Below are positions 22,596 through 34,571 of a DNA stretch of 64,000 nucleotides, one piece after another. Source of the DNA: Hirsutella rhossiliensis (Eukaryota > Ascomycota > Sordariomycetes > Hypocreales > Ophiocordycipitaceae); NCBI RefSeq assembly GCF_020360975.1, contig NW_025408693.1, forward strand, positions 1-64,000. The letters are read 5' to 3'. The position numbers and the translations under genes were made by a program. The notes beneath the pieces were generated by a model. The model was given only the letters and a program-made list of their open reading frames with translations, was not told the DNA's origin and made no database searches. Each line of letters opens with the position of its first letter. Position 1 is the stretch's first letter.

Positions 22596-24403
22596 CGCAG
22601 GAGCTATCTGTCGTTCTGTTTGACTATCGTCTATTGCAGTACGAGATGGGCAGCAAGCATTAATCTTGAGTGGAATAAAGCTCTTGATTCTTCTATCTAG
22701 AGAGGGAGTGTAAATGATCTTATATAGCTAGAAGAACAGTGGAAGTGAATGAATAACCCAGCTGTTGGGTTGTGGCTGTGAAAAGCGTAGGCAAAAGGAA
22801 GGTTAATTGCCTGCATTAGCCTAGGTTGACTGTGACGGTACAAGTGCACGAACAAGGTCAGGTGCGACTTGGGTAAAGTGATTGTCTACGAAGAGAGAAG
22901 GAGGTTCCTAAGGAAGACTCTGACTTTCGCTATTTACATGAATCAAAGTGAGACATTTCATAAAGTATGAAAGTCACATGATCGTTCCCTCACATTGACT
23001 GGAAGACAAAATGAGTCTTGGCTGAGTATACGGCCGAATATGCCTCGGCTGAGGGAATGGTGAATAAGCCTTGCAAAAGAAAGGTTGATGAGGCTTGTAG
23101 ATATTGATGTGCCAGTGTAACAGTGCAACATGCTATACACGTCTTCCCCTGTGATCAGATGGTTGAAGGCTTGCTGGCAGAGCATTTGGCTTGTGTGCCA
23201 CTGTTCTGGGTTGTTGTCATTATCAGATATCGGCAACATATCGCAAACGTGGTACGGGTTCCAGTGCAGAAGTCATTGAGCTAGCCTCGGCGAAACGTCG
23301 ATGCGGCTCCGTCGACGATCAGCGCAATCAGCAGACAGCAGGCTCAAGTTATCACGTTGGCGGCATCCCTTTATTGACTGGAACAACGAACGAAGCATCA
23401 CGCCAAGACGACGAGATCACGGACGGCGAAGAGCTTGTCGGGACGGAAGCTCTTCATGCAGATGGTGTGTCACTACCACTGCCCCGTCCCTGAAACCGTG
23501 CTGATGGGTATCTAGCGCCCATGGGAGGATCTGTCTACGCGTTGAAGCGCTTGGATATCATTCGCGCTCTTCTCGATGAACAACACCCAAGAGGGAAGCT
23601 CACGATACCAAACATTTATGGGTTACCCGCCTTCATTACATTTGATTGTAGTGACACGGTAGTCTTCGAGTTATTGATGAAGGGAAACAGATAATGTAAT
23701 GTATTTTGCTCGACTACCTCACCTCGCCAATACGTTGTGTCCTAAAACAGACATAGCGCCATCCATTTGTCCATGGAATAATTGTCAAGTCATCAGTATT
23801 TCCAACCATTCCAACAAATTCTTTCCCATTGTAAACACGCACGCTTCCTGGGGTAGACTGATCCAAGTCGACAACTATCGCCAACAACTTGTCATCCAGG
23901 GCTGACAGGTAAAGGTCTGCGCGGGGTTCCCACGTGATAACTGAGCAGTCCTTTCCCATCTGCTACCTGATCAGCTTGGAGGGATATGTGGGAAGAAAAG
24001 GTTAGGAGATTCCCATACGTCGTCTTTGCATTTTTGGATGAGCGCATTGTCTGAACATGGCCTCTTGACATCGATGTGGTGCATAACTCCTGACGGCATG
24101 CTTCGAACACAAGCAACCTTAGGGGCCGCGCAAGAACCTAAGTATCGTTGTTTCACGTTCGCTCCTGAAAGTAGGTGTGCTGTGCGTTATCTAGGGGGCA
24201 CGACGGTTTAATATTTTCGAAGAGCACAGCATCAAACAGCAAGTGGAAGACCACATGATTACCTCGGGCCGCGAACAAATTCCTGCTCCATGACCCCAAG
24301 TGGGGTAGATGGTTTGGTTCACGTGCGTGATGACGTGTGAAGAAGAGCACATAACAAAAAGCGGGACGCTGCGGAATAACATTTCGGCGAATCATTCCCC
24401 GAC
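22596..24403. other. no gene recognised
   Basis: Short ORFs only. A minus-strand ORF of 81 codons (23959-23714) has a protein-like composition but no motif I know. The stretch next to MULE-2 (24200-24403) should be the continuation of whatever gene MULE-2 entered, but I cannot align it to the FunK1 relic on the other side. Confidence 0.4.
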
Positions 24404-24410
24404 CAATGTA
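24404..24410. repeat. MULE-2 target-site duplication, left
   Basis: CAATGTA, repeated exactly at 27025-27031. Confidence 0.85.
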
Positions 24411-27024
24411 GGGCCCAATTATCTATACACCTCCTTTTATTAACTGTACACCAAAAAGTGGATCAACTGTGGCTGGGTCAGGCGCAGTGCCGATGCCGCT
24501 AATTTTGGTGCGCCCATTCCGGCCGGCCAGCTGGCCAGTTCGTGATGCTTGCGTAACAACATCCTGTAACCGTAACTATCAGCAATACCATCAAAACTGA
24601 AGCTATTCGCACCGCGTTTTCTGCCCTTACGAGCCCGAATCATGGAGTCGCTTACGAAGACACTATTCCCGACCTTCCAGGCCGCGATGGAAGCCGCCGA
24701 TACCGTTGCTGAGGCTGAGGGCTACGCCCTACACATTCGAACATCGAAGCGGGATAACGCTGGCCAACGCAAGTCTGCACTTGTTCGTTGTATCAAGGCC
24801 GGCCTACGAAAATCGGAAGGATAAAGCTGCTCATATCTCTCGTCGTCGCCTCAATACAGCAACCCAGAAAACAGACTGTGAATTTCGCCTCTCGTTGAAG
24901 GAAAAACGCGGTTACTGGACTATCTCTTATCTTCACGATGTTCACAATCATCGCCTTGTTGATGACCCGATGGTCTTTCCGAAGTACCGGGCGCTTGTTA
25001 TCCAGAAGTATCGCGACGACATTATCCGGAAGTTTAATAACAATACCCGGCCGACCGATATTGCTGGCGAGCTTCGTGACCTGGTTCACGACGATCCTCG
25101 TTTAGCCGGTATCACGGCTCAAGACGTGAGTAACGCCTTGGCTAGGCACCGTCAGGAAGAACTAGCTGGCCGTACGCCTCTTCAGTTTCTCTACGACCGG
25201 CTAGATAAGTCCGACTTCTTTCATCGAGATAGTCGTGATCCCCAGGGCCGGCTAACTGGGCTATTTCTCGCGCCTCGTGCTACCTTCCATCGATGGCGTC
25301 AGCATCACGATGTCCTCGTCCTCGACTGTACCTACAAGACGAACCGATTCAATATGCCGTTATTGAATATCTGCGCGGCCACTCGAGATAACAAAACGTT
25401 CTCTATTGCCTCTATCTTCTTGAACGGCGAGACCGAGTCCCATTACTATTGGGCTATCTCGTTGCTGCTAGTCCTTTGCGAGAAGGAGTCGATCCCATTT
25501 CAAGGGTCACTGTCACGGACCGAGATACTGCGTTGCTTAAGGCGTTAGATAGCTTTCGCGAGCTTCAAAACAGTACTAACCTTCTCTGCACGTGGCATAT
25601 TAACCAGAATGTCGTTGCGAAATGCAAGCAATTTTTCCTAAGGCATCAAAAATCGGCAATCGAGTCGTACGGGCCCCGGCATTCCAAGCGTTTCTACAAG
25701 AGTGGAACGAGATCGTCAAGTCACAAGATGTGAATAGCTTCAACGAACGTTTACGCCAATTTGAGACACCAGGCCGCCACCCGCTTGCAGCTATACAATA
25801 CTGTTGCAATACGTGGCTAACGCCTTGGAAGGAGAAGTTTGTATCTTGTTTCGTTAATCAATATCGCCACTTCGGGCGTACAACGACCTCGATCGTCGAG
25901 GGACTTCACTCTCATATGAAGAAGTTCCTTTGGTCCTGTACGGGCGATTTGACGACCGTTTTCCAACGATTCGAACGCTTCTGGGGCCATCAGGCTGCTC
26001 AGATCACAGCGATAGAGAATCGAAACCTCCACAAGATATCAACGTTCTCCTACAGGCGCCGTATATGCCGATCCGCGAGCGAGTATCGTCATATGCGTTA
26101 AAGCTACTAATAGATGAGCATCGCAAGATCCTCTAGACCCCGAAGTCAACGGGCCAAACCGCCGCCAGGTCAATGTCCTTGTAATTGGGCTACTAGTCGA
26201 GGGCTACCGTGCTGCCATCGAATCTTCGAGTCTATCAACACCAATACCTCCCTTACACTCGACGACTTCGACCCATTTTGGTATATTCCGATCGATCCAA
26301 GCGCTCAGGGCACAAGCCCTACTCGGGCACCATACGAGCCACAAGTTATCAGGGCTAAGGGCCGCCCCAAGGGCTCACTCAACCTCGAAGAGTCACGGCG
26401 GTCAAGATCAACGCGGCGGGGTCCGTCACATCACGAGATCGCTGAACGGCATGAGCGGGGTGAGGGTATACGACTGCCTCCTCCCTCAACGGCACCAGCG
26501 GCGATGACGGGTACGGTAACGGCCGCGATGACTTCAACGGAACGAGGGCTGCGGCACATCGAGGAAAACGGCGATACGTACGAGGCAGGCACACGGATGC
26601 AACGGGCGTATCAACAAGCCGGGCGTCAAACGCCAGTCTCTGATGATGACGATCAGCCGGTACGGCGGGAGACCCAAGACTGCATCTTCGTCGCTGGCCT
26701 CACGGACGATGCCGCCCTTGAGGATGTATGGGATCAATTGGAATCACAGTTAGATGAAGCGGATCAGGCACGTAGTGCACTCGAAGAAGGAGGCCTGTTG
26801 TAAACACCAAAGAATAGTCTCATCAGCATAGAAAGCGCAGTACGAATAGCTTCAATTTTGGGTGCCTTATCGTTGAAGGAGAACTGTTACTACCTGGCTC
26901 TACTTATCGTAGAGAATGTGTGCATACAAATTGGCGGTATCGGCCCTCTTCGGCCGTCAGCCACAGTTAATCCACTTTTTGGGTGTACAGTTAATGAAAG
27001 TGGGTGGATAGATAACTTGGGCCC
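24411..27024 (+). mobile_element. MULE-2, inverted sister copy of MULE-1
   Basis: It starts gggcccaattatctatacacc and ends with the complement of gggcccaagttatctatccaccc. It is 2,614 bp with a perfect 7-bp TSD (CAATGTA). Inspection shows it is nearly identical to MULE-1 in reverse orientation; most visible differences are homopolymer-length changes. The two TIRs within a copy are more divergent from each other than the same TIR between copies. Confidence 0.93.
24642..26803 (+). pseudogene. MULE-2 transposase
   Basis: Same architecture as the MULE-1 transposase: FAR1-like N-terminus, MULE core (Asp in 'LDCTYKTNRF', Asp in 'VTDRDTALL', CxxH, Glu in 'IVEGLHSH'), SWIM motif near 26172-26222 and acidic tail to the stop at 26803. 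In this copy the catalytic-Glu block and the FAR1 start are in frame where MULE-1 is broken, while a C lost near 25498 and Cs lost near 24808 break frames that are intact in MULE-1. The short T5 run near 25630 is common to both copies. Confidence 0.85.
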
Positions 27025-27031
27025 CAATGTA
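27025..27031. repeat. MULE-2 target-site duplication, right
   Basis: CAATGTA, identical to 24404-24410. Confidence 0.85.
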
Positions 27032-27530
27032 CGGATACCAGTCCAAATTTTGGCCCAGCATCGGATACTTTGGCAACATGACCGTTTCGAGTCCGGTAGC
27101 AAGTAGTCCCGCGACACACGATAGCGCGCTGCCTGACTATCAGCTGCTCCAGCCTGACTCTTGTTTCGTTGCCGCTTGTGTCGTCCAGAGTGGCATGGCG
27201 ATGGCCCCCCTCTCGCTCGATGAACCTGTCCAGGCCCATCGCATCGTCACTCATCGTAGCGTAGCCAACAAGAGCTCGCGCGAACTTGTCTGGCTCGTCG
27301 TGGATATCGAATAACCCTGAGCTATACGGCCCGGACCGATCGAAGACCCAGAGCTCCATCTTGGAAGAGCAGAGCGAGAACGCGTGGACGAATCGGCGCG
27401 TCGGCTGGTCGGCGAAGACACCTCGTACATAGCGAGCAAGTTGGAGGAGATCCGCCTTCTAGGGAGGGAATCCTGGAGGGTCGAGACTCGAGACGGACGG
27501 ACTTGGTTTGGACTTGGTTGATACCGTCCA
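27032..27530 (-). pseudogene. FunK1-type fungal protein kinase, N-terminal relic
   Basis: On the minus strand, blocks typical of the region before the kinase core of FunK1 proteins are seen: 'LQLARYVRGVFADQPTRRFVH', given here only by its core, then 'MELWVFDRSGPYSSGLFDIH', 'GYATMSDDAMGLD' and 'RAIVCRGTTCYR'. An in-frame stop and a frame change lie near 27455-27480. The chain ends at the MULE-2 insertion and the catalytic kinase core was not found on the far side. The family is expanded and of unclear role in ascomycetes. This is a dead gene. Confidence 0.7.
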
Positions 27531-28843
27531 CTGATTGCCCCAACTCTCGCTCGATCATCTTGCGAGTATGAAAATGGGGTTTCAGAAGAGTAGAATTTCG
27601 TACAAGCCAATGGAATATTTCTGAGGGTGCTGCGTGCTTGTCGCTGGTGTTTGGTTGGTGTAGTTGGGAAAGGGAGAAGGGGTTGTCTCGGATCAATATT
27701 TAAGCGGTAGGTTTTGCCATCACCTTGCTTAAAACCTGCCGAAAGTCCCGCCCCGATAGTGACACGCCAGATTCTATCGTGTTTTGCAACTACATCGAGC
27801 GCATGGCCTTGGACCGGCATGTACGCGTACACTCGGTGCGGAGCCTGTGGTTTCCGCTTCGACCCCGGTGATTCGGTTTACGCATGTCAGTTGCGCCCTT
27901 CACTCGATGTCAATCTCGACTGATGCCTGAGCAGTCTCTGTCGCTGTCTTCGAAAATTGCGCTTTCCGGAATCCGGATACTGTGAAAATGATGATGATTC
28001 ACCGTGGACGTTCTGCCGCCTACCTCATTGCAAATACTGCCGCTCATCACCAAATAGTGGCGTGGCTCATGCAGGGTGCCTAAGGGTGGTCCTTTCCGCC
28101 TTCAGTACCTTTAGTAAGGGGCTTCGATCTCTATGGCTCGCGGCGACTTGGAACACTCCTTGGCAAGGTGCTCTGCCACTCGACCTAGAACCCTCGGCCA
28201 GGTTTGAAAACGCAAAAGGGATATTGAACGACACGCCGGATGTCTTGGCACTGACTCCAGAGCTCCAATCAATTATATGGAAGTTCTGCTCGTCGAGCCG
28301 GCGCTGGGCATATAGTGCGATTCTGGACACTAAGGACCTGGCTGCGGCGGAGCATTGCGCACAGCTTTCCATCCCCCTTCTCGATATTGAGTCGTGGTCT
28401 CGTGGCGGCGAGGTGCGGCATCATTCTGGCTCTATGAACCCCATGATACGTCTGTCTTTTGACTGGCGTGGCCTGCGGCGCATCGAGAGACTGGGCAAGC
28501 TGAAACCACGACATGGTATGGGGTCCGACTTTGACGCATTCGTACTTGAAGAGACTGAGCGATTCGCTGGCGTTACTGTAGACTTCCAGGTTGGTCTTGA
28601 CGAATGTTATTGAGATCCTCTACTAATTACTCCAGCGTGGCTTGGCTCGTTTGCGGCTGCCTGTCGGCGCCTCTCGTGGGTTTCGCCTGTGGGATACGCC
28701 AAATCCACCTCCTCCCGAGTGCTGCTTCACCGAGTCGTTCAATATCCCGTCGTCATGCCATCTTGGTACAATTGAGCTCAGTGGCTGCACGGGTTTGACA
28801 TTATTCATGTCGCAGAGTTCATTATACGCCGTGCATCCCCACT

Positions 28844-28848
28844 CACAT
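28844..28848. repeat. Gypsy-A target-site duplication, left
   Basis: CACAT, repeated at 34572-34576. Confidence 0.95.
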
Positions 28849-29026
28849 TGTTACGGTATCCACCTCCACATACCTTACGGTATCCACTTCCACATACCGT
28901 TACGTATATAGACCGCTTCCTCCTTTTCTTCAGTTCCTCTTCCTCTTCCCTTCTTCCTTAAGAAGTCGATAATTAACTATTCTTCCAAGTCCCTTCTGGT
29001 TATCCATATCGGCCTTGATCGTAACA
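28849..29026 (+). repeat. Gypsy-A 5' LTR (178 bp)
   Basis: Identical over all 178 bases to 34394-34571. It contains an internal near-repeat of 'ttacggtatccac', a TATATA box at about 28905-28910 and a C/T-rich initiator region. Confidence 0.97.
28905..28910 (+). promoter_or_regulatory. TATA box of Gypsy-A LTR promoter
   Basis: TATATA lies about 50 bp before position 28960, where the predicted transcript start would place the self-priming 14-mer at the 5' end of the RNA. Confidence 0.5.
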
Positions 29027-29041
29027 TATTATCGACTTCTT
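29027..29041 (+). promoter_or_regulatory. Gypsy-A primer-binding site, complementary to its own LTR
   Basis: attatcgacttctt (29028-29041), one base after the LTR, is the exact reverse complement of aagaagtcgataat at 28960-28973 inside the LTR. This is the signature of self-primed reverse transcription described for Tf1-type elements, in which the 5' end of the RNA folds onto the PBS. I see no tRNA 3'-end complementarity there. Confidence 0.7.
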
Positions 29042-29361
29042 CACTTCCGATGGAGCGATATCTATCCTCCTTTTGAACACCTTTTCCCCTTCCAGCGGCA
29101 CCCGCGACGTCTCGCATATTGCCCTGAATTTCAGTTACTTCTGGCATTGACTTTACTGAAACCTTGATACTTTTCTGGACGACTCTGATCACGAGTTCTC
29201 TGCCGCTCGGCTGCCTCGCTTTTCTTCCTCGCCACCCGTGACGCCCTAATCAGGCGCACCTGCACCGCCAGTCTTCACCAGTCGCCACAGTTGCGCTGCC
29301 TTCCACGGACCGACACGCACTCCCCGACGTTATCACCACTATCGGCAACTTTCTCAACATC

Positions 29362-30466
29362 ATGTCCCAAACCAGTAATACCCCTGACGGCACAGCCTTC
29401 TCCGCCCCACCGCCCGTACTACCTACCTCTTATGACCCCAGTCGTCCCAAGGTTCGGCTTCCGAAATGGAACGGAAATCTCGCCGAATTCGACATCTATT
29501 CCTCGGCTTGATGAACATCCTGCCAACCCTCCACAAAAGAATCAGCTCGGAGATGAGCGTACCATCTGCATCACTATCTTCACCGAGTTACCCCCGAATG
29601 GCGCCAACCGGACCAAGGCTTGGATGAAATTGCGCCACACGGACGGCGCCTGGGATTCTGACAACCTCCTCAAGCACCTTAACGAGTCGTTCGAAGACAA
29701 AGACTCCACCCAACGCGCAGCCCGACGTCTGTATGCGGTCCGCCAAGGAGTGGCCCAGCCGTTTGCCCAGTATCGCCATGTCTTCGAGACATACTGCGCC
29801 GACGCCGACATCCTTGCCCTACCGGCGCCGCCAAAGTCAACACTCTGCTCCGCGGACTTTCTTCGTACCTCCGGGATGCCCTCGCCCTCCAGTTGGGCGT
29901 GTCATCTACCGATTACAACAGCTTTGTCACCATTGCCCAGGCTCTCGCCACCCAGTTAGAAGCACTGCCCCGATTTCAAGCCAACGCCAACGTTCAGAAC
30001 CAGGTCGAATGGTATGACTCTTCCATCACCGTGGATCTCCTGCCAACCGCACCAACGGCCCCACGTCCCAAGCACCTATCCGCACCCCGGCCACCCAGAC
30101 CCAAGTTGACCAAGACGGTGACACCATGATGAGCGAGGTCAACCAAATCAAGACCAACTCCTCCGCCGACCTTGTCTCTATTGTTCAAACTATAGTGGCC
30201 GCACTGGCTGGACAACAACAAAATGGGTCTAACAGGTCCTCGTCCAACAACAACGGTTCGGGCCGCAGCAAGTATACCGAGGACTCGCCCTCGGGCTCCG
30301 TGGGTCGACCAAACCACGCGTGACCGCCGTTCCGAGAACCGCCAGTGTGTTCGCTGTGGCAAGACTCTCTCATCGCTTCAGAGAATGTGAATACAAGAGC
30401 TTTCCACCCAACGCCCCTGCCGGTGTCAACGGCGTCAACACGAAGGCGGAAACGAGTAGCCCCTGA
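29362..30466 (+). pseudogene. Gypsy-A Gag
   Basis: ATG at 29362 starts a frame with the fungal gypsy Gag opening ('RPKVRLPKWNGN'). It then changes frame near 29510, near 29825 and near 30370 while conserved Gag blocks continue ('ADADILALP', 'LALQLGVSSTDYNSF'). A zinc-knuckle-like 'CVRCGK...H...C' is split by a frame change near 30363. As read it is non-functional, but the LTR identity makes sequencing indels a real alternative. Confidence 0.75.
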
Positions 30467-30577
30467 GAAAATCGTGCTCAGGGCGTGATGAAAGGATGTT
30501 TTCGGTGAAGACCTCACAAAAGGGCCTACGGAGAAGGATATAAAGTTAGCAAAGGACGGCTAGACAACACGCCGTTC

Positions 30578-33500
30578 TTGTTCGATGTGCTTATCAACAA
30601 CACCTCGTATATCAAAGCTTTCTTCGACTCCGGTGTCTCCCATATGCAGCTTTCAGTGAGGAATTTGTCAGAAAACACCACATCCCACGTATCCCAGTCG
30701 AGAAGCGCCTTCTCAAACTCGCCAAGCAAGACGAAATACAACACGCCATCACCGACATGGCTTTTATCACCATGGATATCGACGGCCGCGCAGAGCGTCT
30801 CTACGGCTATGTGATCCCAGGCCTTGAATTCGATCTAATCCTTGGAAAGGGTTGGGCGGAACGAAATGACGTCGTATACAAAGCTGGAAAGCGCTTCTTG
30901 CAAATCGGCCGCGGCAACAGTCGCGTGAAGGTTCGTGAGAGTGGCTGGATGGACAAGCAACAGGTCATCGATCGTACCAAAGACCTGCGTGACGCGAGAC
31001 TCGTTTCCGCCAGCGTCTTCATGGCGACAACGAAGCGCATGCGCCGCCTCAAGAAAGACGCCCACCTTTTCTCAGTTACCATCGCCGACATCAACAAAGC
31101 TCTCGCCAAGCTCAGCGAGAAGAAAGCGAAACCGACCCTTGAACAACTCCAGCAAGACGGCCGAATCCACAAGAGATCAAAGATGTAGCTGGCGATTTCC
31201 TGACGACGACGACGTCGATATCACACCACCGCACAGAGATATCTGGGATCATGCCATCAACCTCGAGAAAGACGACGATGGTCGTGATAAACGCCCACCG
31301 TTCGGACCACTCTACGAGATGTCCCGTGACGAGCTCCTCGTGCTACGAAAAACTCTGACTGACCATCTTGACAAGGGCTGGATCCGCGCCAGCAGTTCAC
31401 CCGCCAGCGCGCCTGTCCTCTTCGCACGAAAACCAAGTGGCGGTCTTCGCTTCTGCGTCGATTACCGCGGCCTCAACGCCATTACGAAGAACGACCGTTA
31501 CCCTTTGCCGCTGATCCGAGAGACCCTCCGCAACCTCGCCACTGCCCGATGGTTCACCAAGCTTGACGTCCGCGCCGCTTTTCACAGACTTCGAGTCCGA
31601 CACGGCGACGAATGGAAAACCGCCTTTCGCACACGGTATGGCCAATTCGAATGGCTGGTAACACCGTTTGGTCTCACAGGCGCGCCCGCGACCTTCCAGC
31701 GCTATATCAACTCGCACCTCCACGACCTCCTCGACGAATTCTGCTCAGCCTACATGGACGACGTCATCATCTACAGCGACGGCGACTACCTTGACCACAT
31801 GACCAAGGTCCGTACAGTGATGGAACGCCTCCGCAATGCCGGTCTTAAACTCGACCTCGAAAAGTGCGCTTTCGCCGTGAAAGAAGTCAAATACCTAGGA
31901 TTCATCATCAAAGCCGGCGAGGGCGTGACGGTCGACCCGGAGAAAATTCAGGCTATTCGTGACTGGGAGGCGCCCACAACAGTGACAGGTGTCCGCTCTT
32001 TTCTTGGATTTGCTAATTTCTATCGGGAGTTTATCGAGACTTTCGCAGCTGTCTCTGAACCCCAATAACCTTACCAAGAAGTTGACCAAATGGAATTGGG
32101 ACGCTTCAGCGCAGAACGCCTTCAACAAGCTCAAGGAACTCCTCATCACCTCACCCGTCCTCGCGATGTTTCACTCCGACCGCGAGACTGTACTCGAATG
32201 CGATGCCTCCGGATGGGCCGTTGGCGCCGTCCTCTCAGCGAGACGAAAGGGTAGACTGCGACCAGTCGGCTATTTTTCACGCAAATTCTCCGCTGCGGAG
32301 GTGAACTACGACATTCACGACAAAGAACTTCTCGCCATCGTCGCGGCAATGGAGCACTTCTCAGGCGAGTTACGCAGCGTTGACAAATTCATAGTCGTCT
32401 CAGACCACAAGAACCTGCAATACTTCATGACCAACCGCCGCCTCTCCGAACGCCAGGTCCGCCTAGCGGAAACACTCTCTCGGTACACGTTCAAGATCGT
32501 TTTCGCGCTGGGAAGGACAATACACAGCCGGACTTCCTCTCTCGCCGCGCCCAAGACCTGCCCGCTAACGGCGACGACGAGCGCCTTAAAAACCGCGAAT
32601 TCCAGCTGCTTAAAGATCATTGGCTACCTCCACGCACCGTCAAGCATCACCAAGGCGACTACATTCTTAACCAACTCGTCAGCGCGGTACAGACGCGCCG
32701 CTCAAAACCACACCCATCGACGATTCTCAAGCCCCGCCCAGAGGCGCCAAACTCTTCTTCGACTCCGCGCTTCAGTTGCTCTGGGACCGCGGCCTGATCG
32801 AAGACGGCGAGTACCGCAACATACACGCCTCTGTTGTCCAAGGCAACGCCACCTTCCCTTCGGAATACAACCTTTCTGTCCAGGTACCTGACTGCGAAAT
32901 CGACGACCGCGGAGCATTGCTCCGGCGCGGCGCTTTATGGGTGCCCAATTGGGAACCACTTCGGACGGCACTGATACAACAGACACACGACTCTCACATT
33001 ACGGGTCACCCTGGGCGCGACGTTACGCTCAACATTCTTCAACGGAGCTACTTTTGGCCCCAGCAATACCTTATGGTTCGCCAATTCGTACGGAACTGCA
33101 ATGTTTGCTCACGGTCAAAGTCGTGGCGCCACAGCCCACAGGGTCTCCTACGACCTTTGCCTATTCCGGACAGATTTCACAGCGAATTGTCTGTCGACTT
33201 CATGGTTGACCTGCCAGCTAACGGCAAAGGCCCCCGATTTCTGATGGTAATTTGTGATCGGCTGCTCGGCTCTTGTACACTGGAAGCTATGGATTCGATG
33301 GAAGCTGAGGCTTGTGCCGAGCGCTTTGTTCAGTGCCACTACAGATTCCACGGCTTTCCAAAGACGATGACATCTGACAGAGGCAGCAACTGGGTTAGCA
33401 AATTCTGGCAACGGCTTTGTGAACTCGTGCGCATTGAGCAACGTCTATCCACGGCATACCACCTCAGACCGATGGCGCTACCGAACGGATGAATCAAGAG

Positions 33501-34340
33501 GTCCTTGTTTACTTACGAATCTTCGTCGCCTACGCCCAGACCGACTGGGCAGGTCTTCTGCCAATGGCCATGCTCGCGATCAACAACCGCGATTCCTCTG
33601 TCACGGGTTACAGCCCCTTTTTCCTCACTCACGGGTACCACGCCGAGCCTATCCAACAAAACCAAATCTCATCTCGCTCCAAAACCGACCCCAAGGCCCG
33701 TGCCGACCACTTCATTGCCCGCCTACGAGAGGGTCAAGAATTAGCCCAAGCAGCGAAAGCGACGGCACAACAAATCATGGAACACCAGGCGAATAAAGGG
33801 CGGCGGCCAAGTCAAAAGTTCGTTGTCGGGGAGCGTGTCTGGCTGAATTTGAAGAACGTTACCACCCCCCAACTCAAAAAGAAACTCTCGTGGACACAAG
33901 CCCAGTACAAGGTCACCAGAGTCATCGCCCCTGACGTCTACGAACTCGATGTCCCTTCCAACATACACCCGCGCTTCTTTGCTGACCTCCTTCGCAAAGA
34001 CCCTAACGACCCTCTTCCATCACAAGTACAAGACGACACACAACCACCACCGCTACTAGACGGTACCGTTCCAGTGTATTCCGTGGAGAAGGTTTTGCGG
34101 GCAGAATGCCACCCCAAGGGCCGAGAACTTCTCGTCAAATGGGACGGATATATCGAACCCACGTGGAACCACGTGACAACATCAAGCTTACGGACGCCTT
34201 CAAGAGGTTCGTGGCAACATACGGAGAGGGCGACGACGTGGGTGAAGACGAAGGCTCTCGTACAGGGTCTACGAGTAAGCGCCGCAAGACAAAAACACCA
34301 AAAGTGGTGGCTTTGTCGTATATCATGGGCTTCAGTGGGT
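30578..34340 (+). pseudogene. Gypsy-A Pol: protease, RT, RNase H, integrase, chromodomain
   Basis: Protease 'FFDSG' at about 30620-30635. RT at about 31200-32060 has 'RFCVDYRGLNAITKNDRYPLP', here by its core, 'LDVRAAFH' and the catalytic 'YMDDVIIYS'. RNase H at about 32080-32530 has 'LECDASGWAVGAVL' and 'HDKELLAIV'. Integrase at about 32960-33640 has 'HPGRDVTL' with 'CNVCSRSK', 'SVDFMVDLP' and 'TSDRGSNWVS', and a terminal Glu block. A chromodomain ('YSVEKVLRAE', 'LLVKWDGYIEPTW') lies at about 34078-34170 and would steer integration to modified chromatin. Frame changes occur near 31180, 32068, 32510, 33463 and 34170. The region 32758-33833 recurs at 62045-63120. Confidence 0.88.
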
Positions 34341-34393
34341 GCGCTTTCAAGTCGCTTAGGGCCTTTTCTTTCTTCCCCGGAGGAAGGGGGTGA

Positions 34394-34571
34394 TGTTACG
34401 GTATCCACCTCCACATACCTTACGGTATCCACTTCCACATACCGTTACGTATATAGACCGCTTCCTCCTTTTCTTCAGTTCCTCTTCCTCTTCCCTTCTT
34501 CCTTAAGAAGTCGATAATTAACTATTCTTCCAAGTCCCTTCTGGTTATCCATATCGGCCTTGATCGTAACA
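34394..34571 (+). repeat. Gypsy-A 3' LTR (178 bp)
   Basis: Identical to 28849-29026. It is preceded by the purine tract ending in 'gaggaagggggtga'. Confidence 0.97.

Larger units (their letters stand above)
28849..34571 (+). mobile_element. Ty3/gypsy chromovirus-type element (Gypsy-A)
   Basis: It is 5,723 bp with two identical 178-bp LTRs (28849-29026 and 34394-34571), each tgttac...gtaaca, and a perfect 5-bp TSD (CACAT). Order: LTR, self-priming-type PBS, Gag, protease, RT (YMDD), RNase H, integrase (HHCC and DDE), chromodomain, polypurine tract (34380-34393), LTR. Identical LTRs indicate a very recent insertion, yet Gag and Pol show several frame changes. Confidence 0.96.

Noticed and set aside
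32659..32986. Minus-strand ORFs over the gypsy Pol region
   Set aside because: They are antisense shadows of the RNase H-integrase linker and recur in the fragment copy only because the plus-strand sequence does.
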